NCBI RefSeq assembly: GCF_002964785.1
Contig: NZ_PQCC01000006.1
Location: 1 to 61,535 of the forward strand
Reading direction: 5' to 3'
DNA: 61,535 nucleotides
From: Pseudoalteromonas sp. T1lg48
GTDB lineage: Bacteria; Pseudomonadota; Gammaproteobacteria; Enterobacterales; Alteromonadaceae
The notes beneath the pieces were generated by a model. It did no database searches and was not told the DNA's origin. It was given only the letters and a program-made list of their open reading frames with translations. Every line of letters begins with the position of its first letter. Within the stretch, counting starts at the first letter, position 1. Positions 13,217 through 22,789 of the stretch are shown one piece after another. Position numbers and translations under genes: made by a program.

Positions 13217-13921
13217 TTACGCTACTTGCGTGCTTAGAGAGTTTTGGTCTACAGCAACACCTGCGCCCATAGTAGTAGAGATGCTTACCTTCTTGATGTA
13301 AGTACCTTTAGCTTGAGAAGGCTTAGCCTTCTTAAGCGCTACGATTAGAGACTCAAGGTTTTCTTGTAGTTGCTCAGCTGTGAAGTCCACTTTACCGATG
13401 GTAGTGTGGATGATGCCGTTCTTGTCGTTACGGTAACGAACCTGGCCAGCTTTTGCATTTTTAACTGCTTCTGCAACGTTAGGAGTTACAGTACCAGTTT
13501 TAGGGTTAGGCATAAGACCACGTGGACCTAGGATTTGACCTAGTTGACCAACAACGCGCATTGCATCTGGAGAAGCAACAACTACGTCGAAGTTCATCTC
13601 GCCTTTCTTAACTAGTTCAGCAAGATCTTCCATACCTACGATGTCAGCACCTGCTTCTTTCGCAGCGTCTGCATTTGCACCAGCGGTGAATACAGCTACG
13701 CGAACGTCACGGCCAGTACCGTGAGGAAGAACAGTTGCGCCACGTACGTTTTGGTCAGATTTACGTGCGTCGATACCAAGGTTAACAGCAACGTCAACAC
13801 TTTCAACGAACTTAGCAGTCGCTAGCTCTTTAAGAAGCGCTACAGCTTCGTTGATTTCGTAATCTTTAGTTACATCCACTTTCTCGCGGATAGTACGCAT
13901 ACGTTTAGTTAGTTTTGCCAT
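13217..13921 (-). CDS. rplA: 50S ribosomal protein L1
   Basis: L1, 234 residues, same length as E. coli. It forms the mobile L1 stalk that moves deacylated tRNA through the E site. The conserved motif [12 protein letters not shown] and the segment [18 protein letters not shown] are present. The gene lies 4 bases after rplK, so the two are co-translated. In relatives L1 represses the rplKA messenger by binding its leader. Confidence 0.98.
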   Translation of the reverse strand: MAKLTKRMRTIREKVDVTKDYEINEAVALLKELATAKFVESVDVAVNLGIDARKSDQNVRGATVLPHGTGRDVRVAVFTAGANADAAKEAGADIVGMEDLAELVKKGEMNFDVVVASPDAMRVVGQLGQILGPRGLMPNPKTGTVTPNVAEAVKNAKAGQVRYRNDKNGIIHTTIGKVDFTAEQLQENLESLIVALKKAKPSQAKGTYIKKVSISTTMGAGVAVDQNSLSTQVA

Positions 13922-13925
13922 TATC

Positions 13926-14354
13926 TTAGTCCTCTACGTTCAAGCCCATTGCACGCGCAGAACCTGCGATAGTGCGTACCGCAGCGTCCATGTCGGCCGC
14001 TGTAAGGTCTGGTTTCTTCATCTCAACGATTTCTTCTAGTTGAGCACGAGTAACAGTACCTACTTTTTCAGTGTTAGGACGGCCTGAACCAGACTTGATG
14101 CCCGCAGCTTTCTTAAGAAGGTAAGCAGCAGGTGGAGTCTTCATTTCAAACGTGAATGAACGGTCGCTGTAAACAGAGATGATTACAGGAACAGGTGCGC
14201 CTTTCTCTAGAGATTCTGTACGGGCGTTGAACGCTTTACAGAATTCCATGATGTTTACACCGTGTTGACCTAGAGCAGGACCTACTGGTGGACTAGGGTT
14301 AGCCATACCAGCAGCAACTTGTAGCTTGATTAAAGCTTCAACTTTTTTAGCCAT
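13926..14354 (-). CDS. rplK: 50S ribosomal protein L11
   Basis: L11, 142 residues. The Pro-rich N-terminal segment ([20 protein letters not shown]) contacts the GTPase-associated centre and thiostrepton region of 23S rRNA. The C-terminal RNA-binding domain follows ([14 protein letters not shown]). It is also needed for RelA activation in the stringent response. It begins its own transcription unit: the promoter at 14482-14510 overlaps the nusG terminator, giving a leader of about 120 bases. Confidence 0.98.
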   Translation of the reverse strand: MAKKVEALIKLQVAAGMANPSPPVGPALGQHGVNIMEFCKAFNARTESLEKGAPVPVIISVYSDRSFTFEMKTPPAAYLLKKAAGIKSGSGRPNTEKVGTVTRAQLEEIVEMKKPDLTAADMDAAVRTIAGSARAMGLNVED

Positions 14355-14468
14355 GATTATACCTCGTTAGGTGGGTCTTAGCCTCGTGCGCGCGAGGACG
14401 CGTACTCAATCGGCTTCCCAATTAAAAATTTAATACTCTTTTTGCCCTCACCGCCGGGCGATGAATAC

Positions 14469-14507
14469 AAAAAGGCCGCTGATTATAAGTTAATCAGCGG
14501 CCTTTTT
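14469..14507 (-). terminator. Intrinsic terminator after nusG
   Basis: Perfect 17-bp stem (14469-14485 with 14491-14507, 5-base loop) whose arms begin and end in A5/T5 runs, so it could act in both directions. It lies 30 bases past the nusG stop. The -10 and -35 boxes of the rplK promoter are contained in it. Confidence 0.9.
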
Positions 14508-14510
14508 CAA
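14482..14510 (-). promoter_or_regulatory. rplK promoter nested in the nusG terminator
   Basis: On the minus strand TTGAAA (14505-14510) is followed after 17 bases by a perfect TATAAT (14482-14487). The -10 box spans the apex of the terminator hairpin and the -35 box sits on its 5' edge. Predicted start near 14475, about 120 bases before rplK. Confidence 0.8.
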
Positions 14511-14537
14511 TACGATTTTGTCGTTTAAGTAGACAAA

Positions 14538-15095
14538 TTATTTATCTTGTTCTACCTGGCCGAATTCAAGTTCAACCGGCGTTGAACGACCGAAGATAAG
14601 CACAGATACTTTCAAGCGGCTTTTCTCGTAATCCACTTCTTCAACCACACCGTTGAAGTCGGCGAAAGGACCATCAACAACGCGTACCACTTCACCCGGT
14701 TCAAACAAGGTAGCCGGCTTAGGTGCTTCGGCGTTTTCTTGAAGACGGTTAAGGATGCGGTCCGCTTCTTTTTTGCTGATCGGCGCAGGACGGTCAGAAG
14801 TACCGCCGATAAAGCCCATGACACGTGGCGTGCTGTTTACCAGGTGCCAGCTTTCATCGTTCATGTCCATTTCAACCAATACATAGCCTGGGAAGAACTT
14901 ACGCTCTGACTTGCGCTTTTGACCGGCACGCATTTCAACTACTTCTTCAGTAGGCACTAGCACTTCACCAAAGCTGTCTTCCAGACCCTGGATTTGAATG
15001 TGCTCTTTGATGGTTTGTGCTACACGCTTCTCAAAACCTGAGAATGCCTGAATCACATACCAACGTAATTTCTTTTCTTTTTTCTCTTCCGTCAT
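14538..15095 (-). CDS. nusG: Transcription termination/antitermination protein NusG
   Basis: NusG, 185 residues (E. coli 181). The N-terminal NGN domain ([19 protein letters not shown]), which binds the polymerase clamp, is followed by a KOW domain ([20 protein letters not shown]) that contacts S10 or Rho. It couples transcription to translation and stimulates Rho termination. It lies 4 bases after secE in a trpT-secE-nusG unit that ends at the hairpin at 14469-14507. The N-terminus is slightly longer and Lys-rich (TEEKKEKK). Confidence 0.97.
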   Translation of the reverse strand: MTEEKKEKKLRWYVIQAFSGFEKRVAQTIKEHIQIQGLEDSFGEVLVPTEEVVEMRAGQKRKSERKFFPGYVLVEMDMNDESWHLVNSTPRVMGFIGGTSDRPAPISKKEADRILNRLQENAEAPKPATLFEPGEVVRVVDGPFADFNGVVEEVDYEKSRLKVSVLIFGRSTPVELEFGQVEQDK

Positions 15096-15099
15096 GGGA

Positions 15100-15477
15100 C
15101 TAGATCTCCAATCCAGTTAAAAAGCCTACTACTCGGAATAAAATTCCATCCAATCCCCAAAGGATTAGCGCCATAATAACTGTCGCAATCATTACGATGA
15201 ACGTCGTGTGCGTGGTCTCTTGGCGCGTTGGCCAAACCACTTTACGTACTTCGATGCGTGCCTCTTTCGCAAACGTGATAAAGTTACGGCCCTTTTCTGT
15301 GGTCGCCGCTACCGCTAAGGCGATAGCCACTGCCGCAACGACACCGATCGCTCGAATTAGCGCAGACTCTTCACCATAAACGGTGTTACCTACTACTGCC
15401 GCTGCCAGCAACGCAATGGCGAATAGCCACTTAACCATATCCATCGAGCTTGACGGGCTTTCTACATTTGCACTCAT
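15100..15477 (-). CDS. secE: Preprotein translocase subunit SecE
   Basis: SecE, 125 residues, inner-membrane component of the SecYEG channel. The start at 15477 ([17 protein letters not shown]) fits the family; the open frame continues upstream through the tRNA-Trp gene and is not coding there. It has two N-terminal membrane segments (about residues 15-35 and 40-60), the conserved cytoplasmic amphipathic segment [17 protein letters not shown] and the essential third membrane helix. The three-helix form is typical of Gammaproteobacteria. Upstream is tRNA-Trp, downstream nusG. Confidence 0.96.
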   Translation of the reverse strand: MSANVESPSSSMDMVKWLFAIALLAAAVVGNTVYGEESALIRAIGVVAAVAIALAVAATTEKGRNFITFAKEARIEVRKVVWPTRQETTHTTFIVMIATVIMALILWGLDGILFRVVGFLTGLEI

Positions 15478-15602
15478 AATTCCTGATACCTTAAATACAG
15501 ACACAACAACCCCGTCACTCGACAGGGTAAATCTATCCAAATCTAACCTTAAAAACTTGCTTTTAAAACAGATTTTTAGACTTAGACTTGCTAGCTGAAA
15601 AG

Positions 15603-15679
15603 TGGCAGGGGCGGAGAGATTCGAACTCCCAACCGTCGGTTTTGGAGACCGCTGTTCTACCAATTGGAACTACGCCCCT
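15603..15679 (-). tRNA. trpT: tRNA-Trp (anticodon CCA)
   Basis: A 77-nt cloverleaf including an encoded CCA end. The 7-bp acceptor stem AGGGGCG pairs with CGCCCCT. The anticodon loop reads CTCCAAA, giving CCA for UGG codons. The T arm contains GTTCGAATC. It is the first gene of the trpT-secE-nusG unit. In many Gammaproteobacteria it directly follows tufB, which is not the case here. Confidence 0.97.
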
Positions 15680-15694
15680 GCAAAGTGGATGCCC

Positions 15695-15722
15695 ATTATA
15701 CTGACCAAACGCGCTAAAACAA
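15695..15722 (-). promoter_or_regulatory. Promoter of trpT-secE-nusG
   Basis: On the minus strand TTGTTT (15717-15722), a 16-base spacer and TATAAT (15695-15700). The predicted start near 15688 lies a few bases ahead of the tRNA, as expected for a stable-RNA promoter. Confidence 0.78.
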
Positions 15723-15770
15723 GAGTAAAAGCTAGACACGCATAAAATTAATTGTGCGATTTTAATCCTC

Positions 15771-16277
15771 TCAATCTTTGTATAGCTGCAGTGGTTGCTC
15801 TTCGCCATGCCAGTCGCTCAGCAGCCAGATTTGCTCAAACTGATGCGGCGTAGGCACCGGCAGACTTCTCATTACGGCAAGAAAGTCTTCTCGTTGCCAC
15901 AGGGTGCTGGCATTACGAATAAGCAGCCATACCCGCTTACTGTCGTATTGCTTACTGGCCTTGGCCTGAAGCAGGCGATTGAGAGCAAAGGCCAGTTGCC
16001 CCGAAGGTGGGTTCAACGCCAGTTGCGCCAACTGGCGTTGAATATCCAGGTTTAACACCCGACCCAGCACCGCCATGGCCTCGTGTTCATTGGCATACAA
16101 ATGCGCTATTTCTATGTCCAGACGCTCGCCATCCATATAACAGCTGACATCGGGCTTGGCCGGCTCATTGTGCCAGATATGGCGCATCGGCGTATGGTAG
16201 GTGCGCTCATAGGCGCGTAAAAAAAGCCGCGCCGCTTGATGTTCTAACTGTAACTTTTCTGCTTCGCTGTCGGTCAT
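15771..16277 (-). CDS. Uncharacterised protein, translationally coupled to deoC
   Basis: A 168-residue soluble protein I do not recognise. No signal peptide or membrane segment is seen. It has an early stretch PDVSCYMDGERLDIEIAHLY (about residues 42-61) whose Asp/Glu spacing loosely resembles a PD-(D/E)XK nuclease core, but the usual lysine is absent, so this is only a suggestion. A later part is rich in Trp and Arg (KRVWLLIRNASTLWQREDF). The ATG overlaps the deoC stop codon by 4 bases (ATGA), so the two are one operon and probably coupled. Confidence 0.7.
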   Translation of the reverse strand: MTDSEAEKLQLEHQAARLFLRAYERTYHTPMRHIWHNEPAKPDVSCYMDGERLDIEIAHLYANEHEAMAVLGRVLNLDIQRQLAQLALNPPSGQLAFALNRLLQAKASKQYDSKRVWLLIRNASTLWQREDFLAVMRSLPVPTPHQFEQIWLLSDWHGEEQPLQLYKD

Positions 16278-17005
16278 AGCGCTTTATAAAGCTCATCTAG
16301 GAGCGCCGAGGCGCCAAAACGGAAGCGTTCGGGTGTCAGCCACTCCCTTCCCATTTTCTCCGTGGTCAAATCCATATACTGCTGCGCCTGAGCCAGGGTC
16401 CTGACGCCTCCGGACACCTTTAACCCCACCGTCCCATCACTGTGTTTGAGCTCGTCGAGAATAACGGCAACCGCATCAAGCGTCGCATTCACCGCCACCT
16501 TGCCGGTGCTGGTTTTAACAAAATCGGCGCCGCCGGCGATGGCTATGCGGGTCGCCTGTGCCACCTGCGTCAAACCGAGTTCACCACTTTCAATGATCAC
16601 CTTAAGCTTGGCCCGCCCATCACACAGCGCCTTAGCGCGGCGTACATAATCAAGAGGAGTTTGCTCATCGCCCGCCTGCAAGCGTTTGTAAGGCAACACC
16701 AAATCGATTTCATCGGCACCCAGGGACAGTGCCAACTCGGTGTGTTTCAGGACGTCGTTCAACGGCTGATCGCCACCGGGAAAATTGGTGACCGTCGCCA
16801 AGGCTGGTACCTCGGCAAAATGGCTCTGCATAAAGACACGCACATAGGTCAACCACTGCGAATAGATGCATATAGCCGCAGGTAACGGCTTGTTCGCCGA
16901 TAATTGCTGTAAAAAGCCCTTAATGTCTTGCTCTTCGTCCCGCTCATTCAGACGAGTAAAATCCAAACAGGCTAATGCCAGTTGGGCGTCATGTGATGCG
17001 CTCAT
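16274..17005 (-). CDS. deoC: Deoxyribose-phosphate aldolase
   Basis: DeoC, 243 residues, splits 2-deoxyribose-5-phosphate into acetaldehyde and glyceraldehyde-3-phosphate in deoxynucleoside catabolism. The Schiff-base lysine lies in FVKTSTGK and the second catalytic lysine in VGLKVSGGVRT, both intact; LGADEIDLVLPY is also diagnostic. I chose the ATG at 17005 (MSASHDAQ) because an AGGAG sequence sits 9-10 bases upstream; in-frame ATGs one and nine codons earlier are less well placed. No deoA, deoB or deoD is adjacent. It is divergent from cysG. Confidence 0.93.
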   Translation of the reverse strand: MSASHDAQLALACLDFTRLNERDEEQDIKGFLQQLSANKPLPAAICIYSQWLTYVRVFMQSHFAEVPALATVTNFPGGDQPLNDVLKHTELALSLGADEIDLVLPYKRLQAGDEQTPLDYVRRAKALCDGRAKLKVIIESGELGLTQVAQATRIAIAGGADFVKTSTGKVAVNATLDAVAVILDELKHSDGTVGLKVSGGVRTLAQAQQYMDLTTEKMGREWLTPERFRFGASALLDELYKAL

Positions 17006-17137
17006 GAGCATCCTCTCCTTATTCCGCTGCACCTATACTATCATCCTCAGGTAATAACGAAATCCCCTTCCCTAGCGGTTTTAAAAAACTCCGTTAACGC
17101 TTTATTTTTATTGGCTTAAGCCATTTCGAAAGTCAGC

Positions 17138-17156
17138 ATATAACTTTTGGTTATAT
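17138..17156. promoter_or_regulatory. Inverted repeat in the deoC-cysG divergent region
   Basis: ATATAAC (17138-17144), five bases, GTTATAT (17150-17156). The element lies 109 bases before the cysG start, in a 259-base divergent intergenic region. Size and symmetry would suit a LysR-type operator such as one for CysB, but the assignment is a guess from context. Confidence 0.35.
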
Positions 17157-17264
17157 AAGCTTGGAACAAATTATTTTTTAACCACCGGGGCTCGCTTTAT
17201 GCTTTGCTGCTCAGACGAATCTTTGGGTTCGCTACTTTTAGTTGCTTGGAACAGGTGGTGTCGC

Positions 17265-18686
17265 GTGCAATATTTTCCCATATTCACAAAATTAGATAAT
17301 AAGCCGGTGCTGATCGTTGGCGGCGGCGAGGTGGCATTGCGTAAGGCCACGGCCATGTTAAAAGCGGGCGCTAAGCTGACCCTGGTTGCCCCCTCATTTT
17401 GCACGCAACTACAAACCCTGGCGCAGCAGCAAGGGCTAACCCTGATCAACAGTGAGTTTAACGCCGATCTGGTAAAGGGCTTTATGCTGGTGATCGCCGC
17501 CACCGACAGCGAAACCGTCAATGCCCAGGTACAAACGGCCGCCGATGAACAGCATATTTTCGTTAACGTGGTCGATGACCAGCCCAAGTGCAGTTTTATT
17601 TTTCCCTCGATTGTTGACCGCAGCCCAGTGACCATAGCCATTTCAAGTGCCGGCACCGCGCCGGTATTGGCAAGACGCCTGCGGGAAAAGCTCGAAACCT
17701 TGATCCCTCAGCATATCGGACCGTTGGCCAACCTGGTAGGTCGCTTTCGCGCCCAGGTTAAGCAGCGCTTTCATCATTTTGCCGACCGCCGTCAGTTTTG
17801 GGAGCGGGTCTTTGACTCCAATGTGGTTAGTGAGGTGCAAAAGGGCAATGAAGACCAGGCCTATACCCAACTACAGCAAATGCTTAATGATACCCCGGCC
17901 CCCAAGGGTGAGGTGTATGTGATTGGTGCCGGCCCCGGCGACCCGGAATTACTGACCCTCAAGGCCTTACAACTAATGCAACAGGCCGATGTGGTGGTGT
18001 ATGACTACCTGGTGTCCGACGAGATTATGGAGCTGGTGCGCCGCGATGCCGATTTAATTTGTGTCGGTAAACGCGCCGGCGATCACAGCGTGCCGCAAGA
18101 GCGCACCAATGAAATTTTGGTGGAGCTGGCGCAGCAGGGCAAAAAGGTCTGTCGCATCAAGGGCGGCGATCCCTTTATTTATGGTCGCGGTGGCGAAGAA
18201 GTCCAGGTTCTGGCCGAGCAGGGCGTCAGCTATCAAATCGTCCCCGGCATCACCGCAGCAGCAGGCTGCAGCGCCTACGCTGGTATTCCGCTGACCCACA
18301 GGGATCACGCCCAAAGCATTCAGTTTGTGACCGGCCACTGTAAAAAAGACGGCCAAGAGCTGGACTGGCAGTCGCTCGCCAAGCCTAATCAAACCCTGGC
18401 TATCTACATGGGGGTGATGAAATCTCCGGATATCAAGGCGCAACTTATTGACCATGGCCGCAGCCCGACAACACCGGTGGCCATAGTAGAAAACGGCACA
18501 CGCAAAGAGCAGCGTGTGGTCACGGGCCCCCTGGCACAGTTAGACGAGCTGGTGACACTGCACAATATTCAGTCACCCGCTTTACTCATAGTAGGTGAAG
18601 TAGCATCATTGCATCAGCAGTTGGCCTGGTTTGGCAGTACGGTACAAACCAGCAGCTTGGCACAGCCTCTGACCGATGTGGCTTAA
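17265..18686 (+). CDS. cysG: Siroheme synthase (uroporphyrinogen-III C-methyltransferase / precorrin-2 dehydrogenase / ferrochelatase)
   Basis: Trifunctional CysG, 473 residues (E. coli 457). The N-terminal NAD-dependent dehydrogenase/chelatase domain has VLIVGGGEVALRKA (about residues 13-26). The C-terminal SUMT domain starts near residue 215 with VYVIGAGPGDPELLTLKA and carries VVYDYLVSDEIM, GGDPFIYGRGGEE and VPGITAAAGCSAYAGIPLTH. It makes the siroheme of sulfite and nitrite reductases. I chose the GTG at 17265 because AGGTGG lies 6 bases upstream and homology starts there; the frame is open further upstream. First gene of the sulfate-assimilation operon. Confidence 0.95.
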   Translation: MQYFPIFTKLDNKPVLIVGGGEVALRKATAMLKAGAKLTLVAPSFCTQLQTLAQQQGLTLINSEFNADLVKGFMLVIAATDSETVNAQVQTAADEQHIFVNVVDDQPKCSFIFPSIVDRSPVTIAISSAGTAPVLARRLREKLETLIPQHIGPLANLVGRFRAQVKQRFHHFADRRQFWERVFDSNVVSEVQKGNEDQAYTQLQQMLNDTPAPKGEVYVIGAGPGDPELLTLKALQLMQQADVVVYDYLVSDEIMELVRRDADLICVGKRAGDHSVPQERTNEILVELAQQGKKVCRIKGGDPFIYGRGGEEVQVLAEQGVSYQIVPGITAAAGCSAYAGIPLTHRDHAQSIQFVTGHCKKDGQELDWQSLAKPNQTLAIYMGVMKSPDIKAQLIDHGRSPTTPVAIVENGTRKEQRVVTGPLAQLDELVTLHNIQSPALLIVGEVASLHQQLAWFGSTVQTSSLAQPLTDVA

Positions 18687-18731
18687 CACCCTATGGCATA
18701 TTAATTTACGAGTTTAGGCAGGAACAAAGCT

Positions 18732-19631
18732 ATGGCTTTAACACATCTTCAGCAGCTTGAGGCTGAAAGTATCAAAATCATCCGCGAGGTCGCGGCTGAA
18801 TTTGACAACCCGGTAATGCTTTACTCCATAGGTAAAGATTCCTCGGTACTATTGCATCTGGCCCGCAAGGCCTTCTTCCCGGCAAAGATCCCCTTCCCTT
18901 TGCTGCATGTGGATACCGATTGGAAGTTCCGCGAGATGATCGAGTTTCGTGACCGCATGGCCAAAGAATATGGCTTTGACCTGTTGGTACATAAAAACCC
19001 CGAAGGTCTGGCGATGAATATCAGCCCCTTCGTACACGGCTCGAGCAAGCACACCGACATCATGAAAACCCAAGGTTTGAAGCAGGCACTGGACCAGTAT
19101 GGTTTTGATGCCGCCTTCGGGGGTGCCCGTCGCGACGAGGAAAAATCACGTGCGAAAGAGCGTGTCTATTCATTTCGTGACAAGCACCATAGATGGGACC
19201 CAAAAAATCAGCGTCCGGAGTTGTGGAATACCTACAACGGAGAGGTGAACCAGGGTGAAAGCATTCGCGTATTCCCGCTGTCGAACTGGACCGAGCTGGA
19301 TATCTGGCAATACATTTACCAGGAAAACATCGAAATCGTGCCGCTTTACCTGGCGCAGCCACGCCCCGTGGTTGAACGCAATGGCACCCTGATCATGGTC
19401 GACGATGAGCGCATGCCGCTGAACGACGGCGAACAGCCGCAAATGAAATCGGTGCGCTTTCGTACCCTGGGCTGTTACCCACTCACCGGCGCGGTGGAAT
19501 CCGAGGCCGATACTTTGACCGGCATTATCGAAGAGATGCTGCTGTCGACATCATCTGAGCGTGAGGGCCGCGTCATCGATCACGATTCCGCCGGTTCCAT
19601 GGAGAAGAAAAAACGTGAGGGCTATTTCTAA
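18732..19631 (+). CDS. cysD: Sulfate adenylyltransferase small subunit
   Basis: CysD, 299 residues (E. coli 302), catalytic subunit of ATP sulfurylase, which makes adenosine 5'-phosphosulfate from sulfate and ATP. The PP-loop SIGKDSS lies at residues 32-38. The [15 protein letters not shown] segment and the C-terminal EKKKREGYF are family hallmarks. It acts with the GTPase subunit CysN, whose start overlaps the last base of the cysD stop (TAATG at 19631). It lies 45 bases after cysG. Confidence 0.97.
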   Translation: MALTHLQQLEAESIKIIREVAAEFDNPVMLYSIGKDSSVLLHLARKAFFPAKIPFPLLHVDTDWKFREMIEFRDRMAKEYGFDLLVHKNPEGLAMNISPFVHGSSKHTDIMKTQGLKQALDQYGFDAAFGGARRDEEKSRAKERVYSFRDKHHRWDPKNQRPELWNTYNGEVNQGESIRVFPLSNWTELDIWQYIYQENIEIVPLYLAQPRPVVERNGTLIMVDDERMPLNDGEQPQMKSVRFRTLGCYPLTGAVESEADTLTGIIEEMLLSTSSEREGRVIDHDSAGSMEKKKREGYF

Positions 19632-21052
19632 TGTCAGCAACTGCCAATGAAGTAAAAGAATTAGGCATCGAGGCCTATTTAACGCGCCAGCAAGACAAAA
19701 GCCTGTTGCGCCTGTTGACCTGCGGCAGCGTCGACGACGGTAAATCAACGCTGATTGGTCGCCTCTTGCACGACAGTCACCAGATCTATGAAGATCAACT
19801 GGCGGCGCTGCACAAAGACAATGAAAAAGTCGGTAACGCCGGCGAAGAGCTGGATTTAGCCCTGTTGGTCGACGGCCTGCAGGCGGAGCGCGAGCAAGGC
19901 ATCACCATAGACGTGGCCTATCGCTATTTCTCCACGGCGAAGCGTAAGTTTATTATTGCCGACACCCCGGGACACGAGCAGTACACCCGCAACATGGTGA
20001 CCGGTGCGTCAACCAGTGATTTAGCCATTATCCTGGTGGATGCCCGTTATGGCGTGCAGGTGCAAACCAAGCGTCATAGCTTTATCTGTGATTCCCTGGG
20101 TATCGAGCAGTTTGTGGTGGCCATTAACAAGATGGATATCGTCGGTTTCGATGAGTCCGTGTATGAGAAGATAAAGGCCGATTACCTTAAGTTTGCCGAG
20201 CAGTTAAATGTAACTAACATCAAGTTTGTGCCCATGTCTGCGCTCAAGGGCGACAACGTGGTCACCCGCTCAGAGCACACCCCTTATTACACCGATAAGC
20301 CGTTACTTGAGTTATTAGAAGACTCTCCGGCGGCGGCCACCAACAATGGTTTCGAAGCCCGCCTGCCGGTGCAGTATGTGGTGCGCCCCAACCTCGACTT
20401 CCGTGGTTTTCAGGGCACCATTACCTCGGGCGAATTTAAAGTGGGTGATGCGGTAAAGGTACTGCCATCGGGCAAGACCTCAAGCATCAAAGAGCTGGTC
20501 ACCTTCGACGGCAATCTGGATACCGCCGAAGCCGGTCAGGCGATCACCATGACCCTGAACGACGAGATAGATATCAGCCGCGGCGATGTGATCGTACCGA
20601 GCGCCTCCACCTCGGTGGCCACCAACCAATTGCAGGCCAAACTGGTATGGATGCACGAAGAGCCCCTGGTTATAGGCAAAACCTATAACTTGAAGCTGGG
20701 TGCCAAAAAAACTGCGGCGGTGATCTCACGCATAGATCACACCATAGACGTGAATACCTTAGCCCATGGCCAGGCCGATGGTCTGCAGCTTAATGAGATT
20801 GCCATAGTGACGGTGGAGCTGACCGAGCCGCTACTGGCGGATATGTATCGCAATAACCGCGAAACCGGCGCCTTTATCCTGATCGACCGCCTCACTAATC
20901 TGACCGTGGGTGCAGGCATGGTGGAGCAGATACTGGCAACCAAGCAGATGCAACAAACGAGTCAGTTCAGCGACTTTGAAGTTGAGCTTAATGCCCTGGT
21001 GCGCAAGCACTTCCCGCATTGGCAAGCAATCGACATCAGTAAGTTGCGCTAA
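19631..21052 (+). CDS. cysN: Sulfate adenylyltransferase subunit 1 (GTPase)
   Basis: CysN, 473 residues (E. coli 475), an EF-Tu-like GTPase that drives sulfate activation by CysD. The P-loop GSVDDGKST lies at residues 32-40, followed by DTPGHEQYTRN and NKMD, all intact. It is CysN only: no APS kinase domain is fused at the C-terminus, and a separate cysC follows two genes later. It overlaps cysD by one base and is followed by the permease gene after 3 bases. Confidence 0.97.
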   Translation: MSATANEVKELGIEAYLTRQQDKSLLRLLTCGSVDDGKSTLIGRLLHDSHQIYEDQLAALHKDNEKVGNAGEELDLALLVDGLQAEREQGITIDVAYRYFSTAKRKFIIADTPGHEQYTRNMVTGASTSDLAIILVDARYGVQVQTKRHSFICDSLGIEQFVVAINKMDIVGFDESVYEKIKADYLKFAEQLNVTNIKFVPMSALKGDNVVTRSEHTPYYTDKPLLELLEDSPAAATNNGFEARLPVQYVVRPNLDFRGFQGTITSGEFKVGDAVKVLPSGKTSSIKELVTFDGNLDTAEAGQAITMTLNDEIDISRGDVIVPSASTSVATNQLQAKLVWMHEEPLVIGKTYNLKLGAKKTAAVISRIDHTIDVNTLAHGQADGLQLNEIAIVTVELTEPLLADMYRNNRETGAFILIDRLTNLTVGAGMVEQILATKQMQQTSQFSDFEVELNALVRKHFPHWQAIDISKLR

Positions 21053-21055
21053 GCC

Positions 21056-22774
21056 ATGGATGCCGTTTTTTATGTGCTGATAATAGCCGCCTTGTTTGCC
21101 GCTCTGGTGTTAACCCATGTGCGCCCGGCGACCCTGTTTTTCAGCGCATTACTCGGCTGCTATGCCCTGGGGTATGTGGATACACAGACCCTGCTGGGCA
21201 ACTTTACCAACACCGGGCTGGTCAGCCTGGTGTTATTGATGCTGGTGTCCATCGCCCTGGAACGCACCTCCTTGCTGCAGATCCTGGCCAAGCGCATCGT
21301 CAGCCCTTCCTTAAAGTTAAGCATTATCAAGGTCAGTACGCTGACGGCGGCGGCATCGGCATTTTTAAATAATACCGCCGTGGTCGCCTCTCTGGTCGGG
21401 CCCTTGACCCGCAATAAACATCATGCGCCATCCAAGTTGCTTATCCCGCTGTCATATGCAGCCATTTTAGGGGGCACCACCACCTTGGTCGGCACCTCGA
21501 CCAACCTCATCGTTAACAGCTTTACCCAGCAATACGATGGCCTGAGCCTGGCCATGTTTAGCTTTTTACCCATAGGCCTGGCTGTCACCCTGGTGGGCGT
21601 CTTGTTATTGATCGTCTGCCATAAGCTGCTACCCGACTACCCTAGGGTTGAAGGAGAGCACAAGGAGTACCTGCTCGAAGCCAAGGTCAATCCGGACTCG
21701 CCCCTGGTGGGCAAAAGCATAGAGAAAAACGGTCTGCGTGATTTGGACGATCTTTTCTTAGTGGAAATCGTCCGCGAGCGACGCCTGATCAGCCCGGTGC
21801 GTCCCGAGAACAAGGTGCGCGCCGGCGATAAGCTGATTTTTACCGGCAATGTGCAAAGCGTGACCGCCTTACAGCGCATTCCCGGGCTCACCCTGTTTGC
21901 CGATAGCAATGGGTTATTGAGCTCAAACCTGCAAGAGGTAATAGTGACGCATACCTCCACCCTGGTAGGGCGTACGCTCAAGGACGTCGGTTTTCGAGCC
22001 AAGTTCGATGCCGCCGTGGTAGCCATTCACCGCAACGGCGGGCGCCTGTCCGGCAAGCTTGGCGAGGTCACCATACGCCCCGGCGACCGGCTGATGCTGG
22101 CGGTGGGCCGCGACTTTCAACATCGCAATAACCTGGATAAAAACTTTTACTTTGTCAGCGAGCACAGTGTTGCCAAGGCCTACAACCGTGTCAGCGAATT
22201 CGCGCTGCTTGGCGGCTTTGCCGCGGTGATTGCCCTGGCCGCCACCGCCATTGTGCCCCTGGTACAGGGCCTCTTGGTGTTTGTCGCCCTGCTGTTGGCC
22301 ACCAAGGTGCTCGACGGTCAGGAATTAAAACGTCGTTTTCCCTTTGAGCTGGTGATCATTATCGCCTCGGCCCTTGGTCTGGCCAATGCCTTTAGTGGCT
22401 CCGGCGCCGAACTGGCTTTACAACACTGGCTGGGAGAGCATCAGGGGCTGACACCCTTTATGGCTCTGGTGCTGGTGTATGTGCTGACCGTGCTGCTGAC
22501 CGAGTTGATCACCAATAATGCCGCCGCCGCGCTGATGTTTCCACTGGCCTATGGCCTAGCCAGTTCCCTGGAAGTGAGCTTGATGCCCTTCGCCATGACT
22601 GTGGCCTACGGTGCCAGCGCCGCCTTTATTAGCCCTTATAGCTACCAAACCAACATGATAGTGATGAATGCTGGGCAGTATCGCTTTGCCGACTTTGCCC
22701 GCCTCGGTGTGCTCATGTCATTGGCCTATGCCGCCGTGGTACTGTCACTGATCGGCTATGTATTTGAGTTTTAA
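21056..22774 (+). CDS. SLC13/DASS-family permease with two RCK_C domains, probable sulfate transporter
   Basis: Inner-membrane transporter of 572 residues. Two membrane halves flank a cytoplasmic insert (about residues 200-370) that contains two TrkA-C/RCK_C-like modules (LLEAKVNPDSPLVGKSIE and VTHTSTLVGRTLKDVGFRAK). The paired SLC13 signatures are present: FLNNTAVVA with GGTTTLVGTSTNLIVNS, and ITNNAAAALMFPLA with SPYSYQTNMIV. Family members carry sulfate, di- and tricarboxylates. Position between cysN and cysC points to sulfate uptake, and no ABC sulfate transporter is in the window. Substrate is inferred from context. Confidence 0.9.
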   Translation: MDAVFYVLIIAALFAALVLTHVRPATLFFSALLGCYALGYVDTQTLLGNFTNTGLVSLVLLMLVSIALERTSLLQILAKRIVSPSLKLSIIKVSTLTAAASAFLNNTAVVASLVGPLTRNKHHAPSKLLIPLSYAAILGGTTTLVGTSTNLIVNSFTQQYDGLSLAMFSFLPIGLAVTLVGVLLLIVCHKLLPDYPRVEGEHKEYLLEAKVNPDSPLVGKSIEKNGLRDLDDLFLVEIVRERRLISPVRPENKVRAGDKLIFTGNVQSVTALQRIPGLTLFADSNGLLSSNLQEVIVTHTSTLVGRTLKDVGFRAKFDAAVVAIHRNGGRLSGKLGEVTIRPGDRLMLAVGRDFQHRNNLDKNFYFVSEHSVAKAYNRVSEFALLGGFAAVIALAATAIVPLVQGLLVFVALLLATKVLDGQELKRRFPFELVIIIASALGLANAFSGSGAELALQHWLGEHQGLTPFMALVLVYVLTVLLTELITNNAAAALMFPLAYGLASSLEVSLMPFAMTVAYGASAAFISPYSYQTNMIVMNAGQYRFADFARLGVLMSLAYAAVVLSLIGYVFEF

Positions 22775-22789
22775 AATCGAGACCTGAGA

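Noticed and set aside
15478..15663. Upstream extension of the secE reading frame
   Set aside because: It passes through the tRNA-Trp gene; the ATG at 15477 matches the family start.
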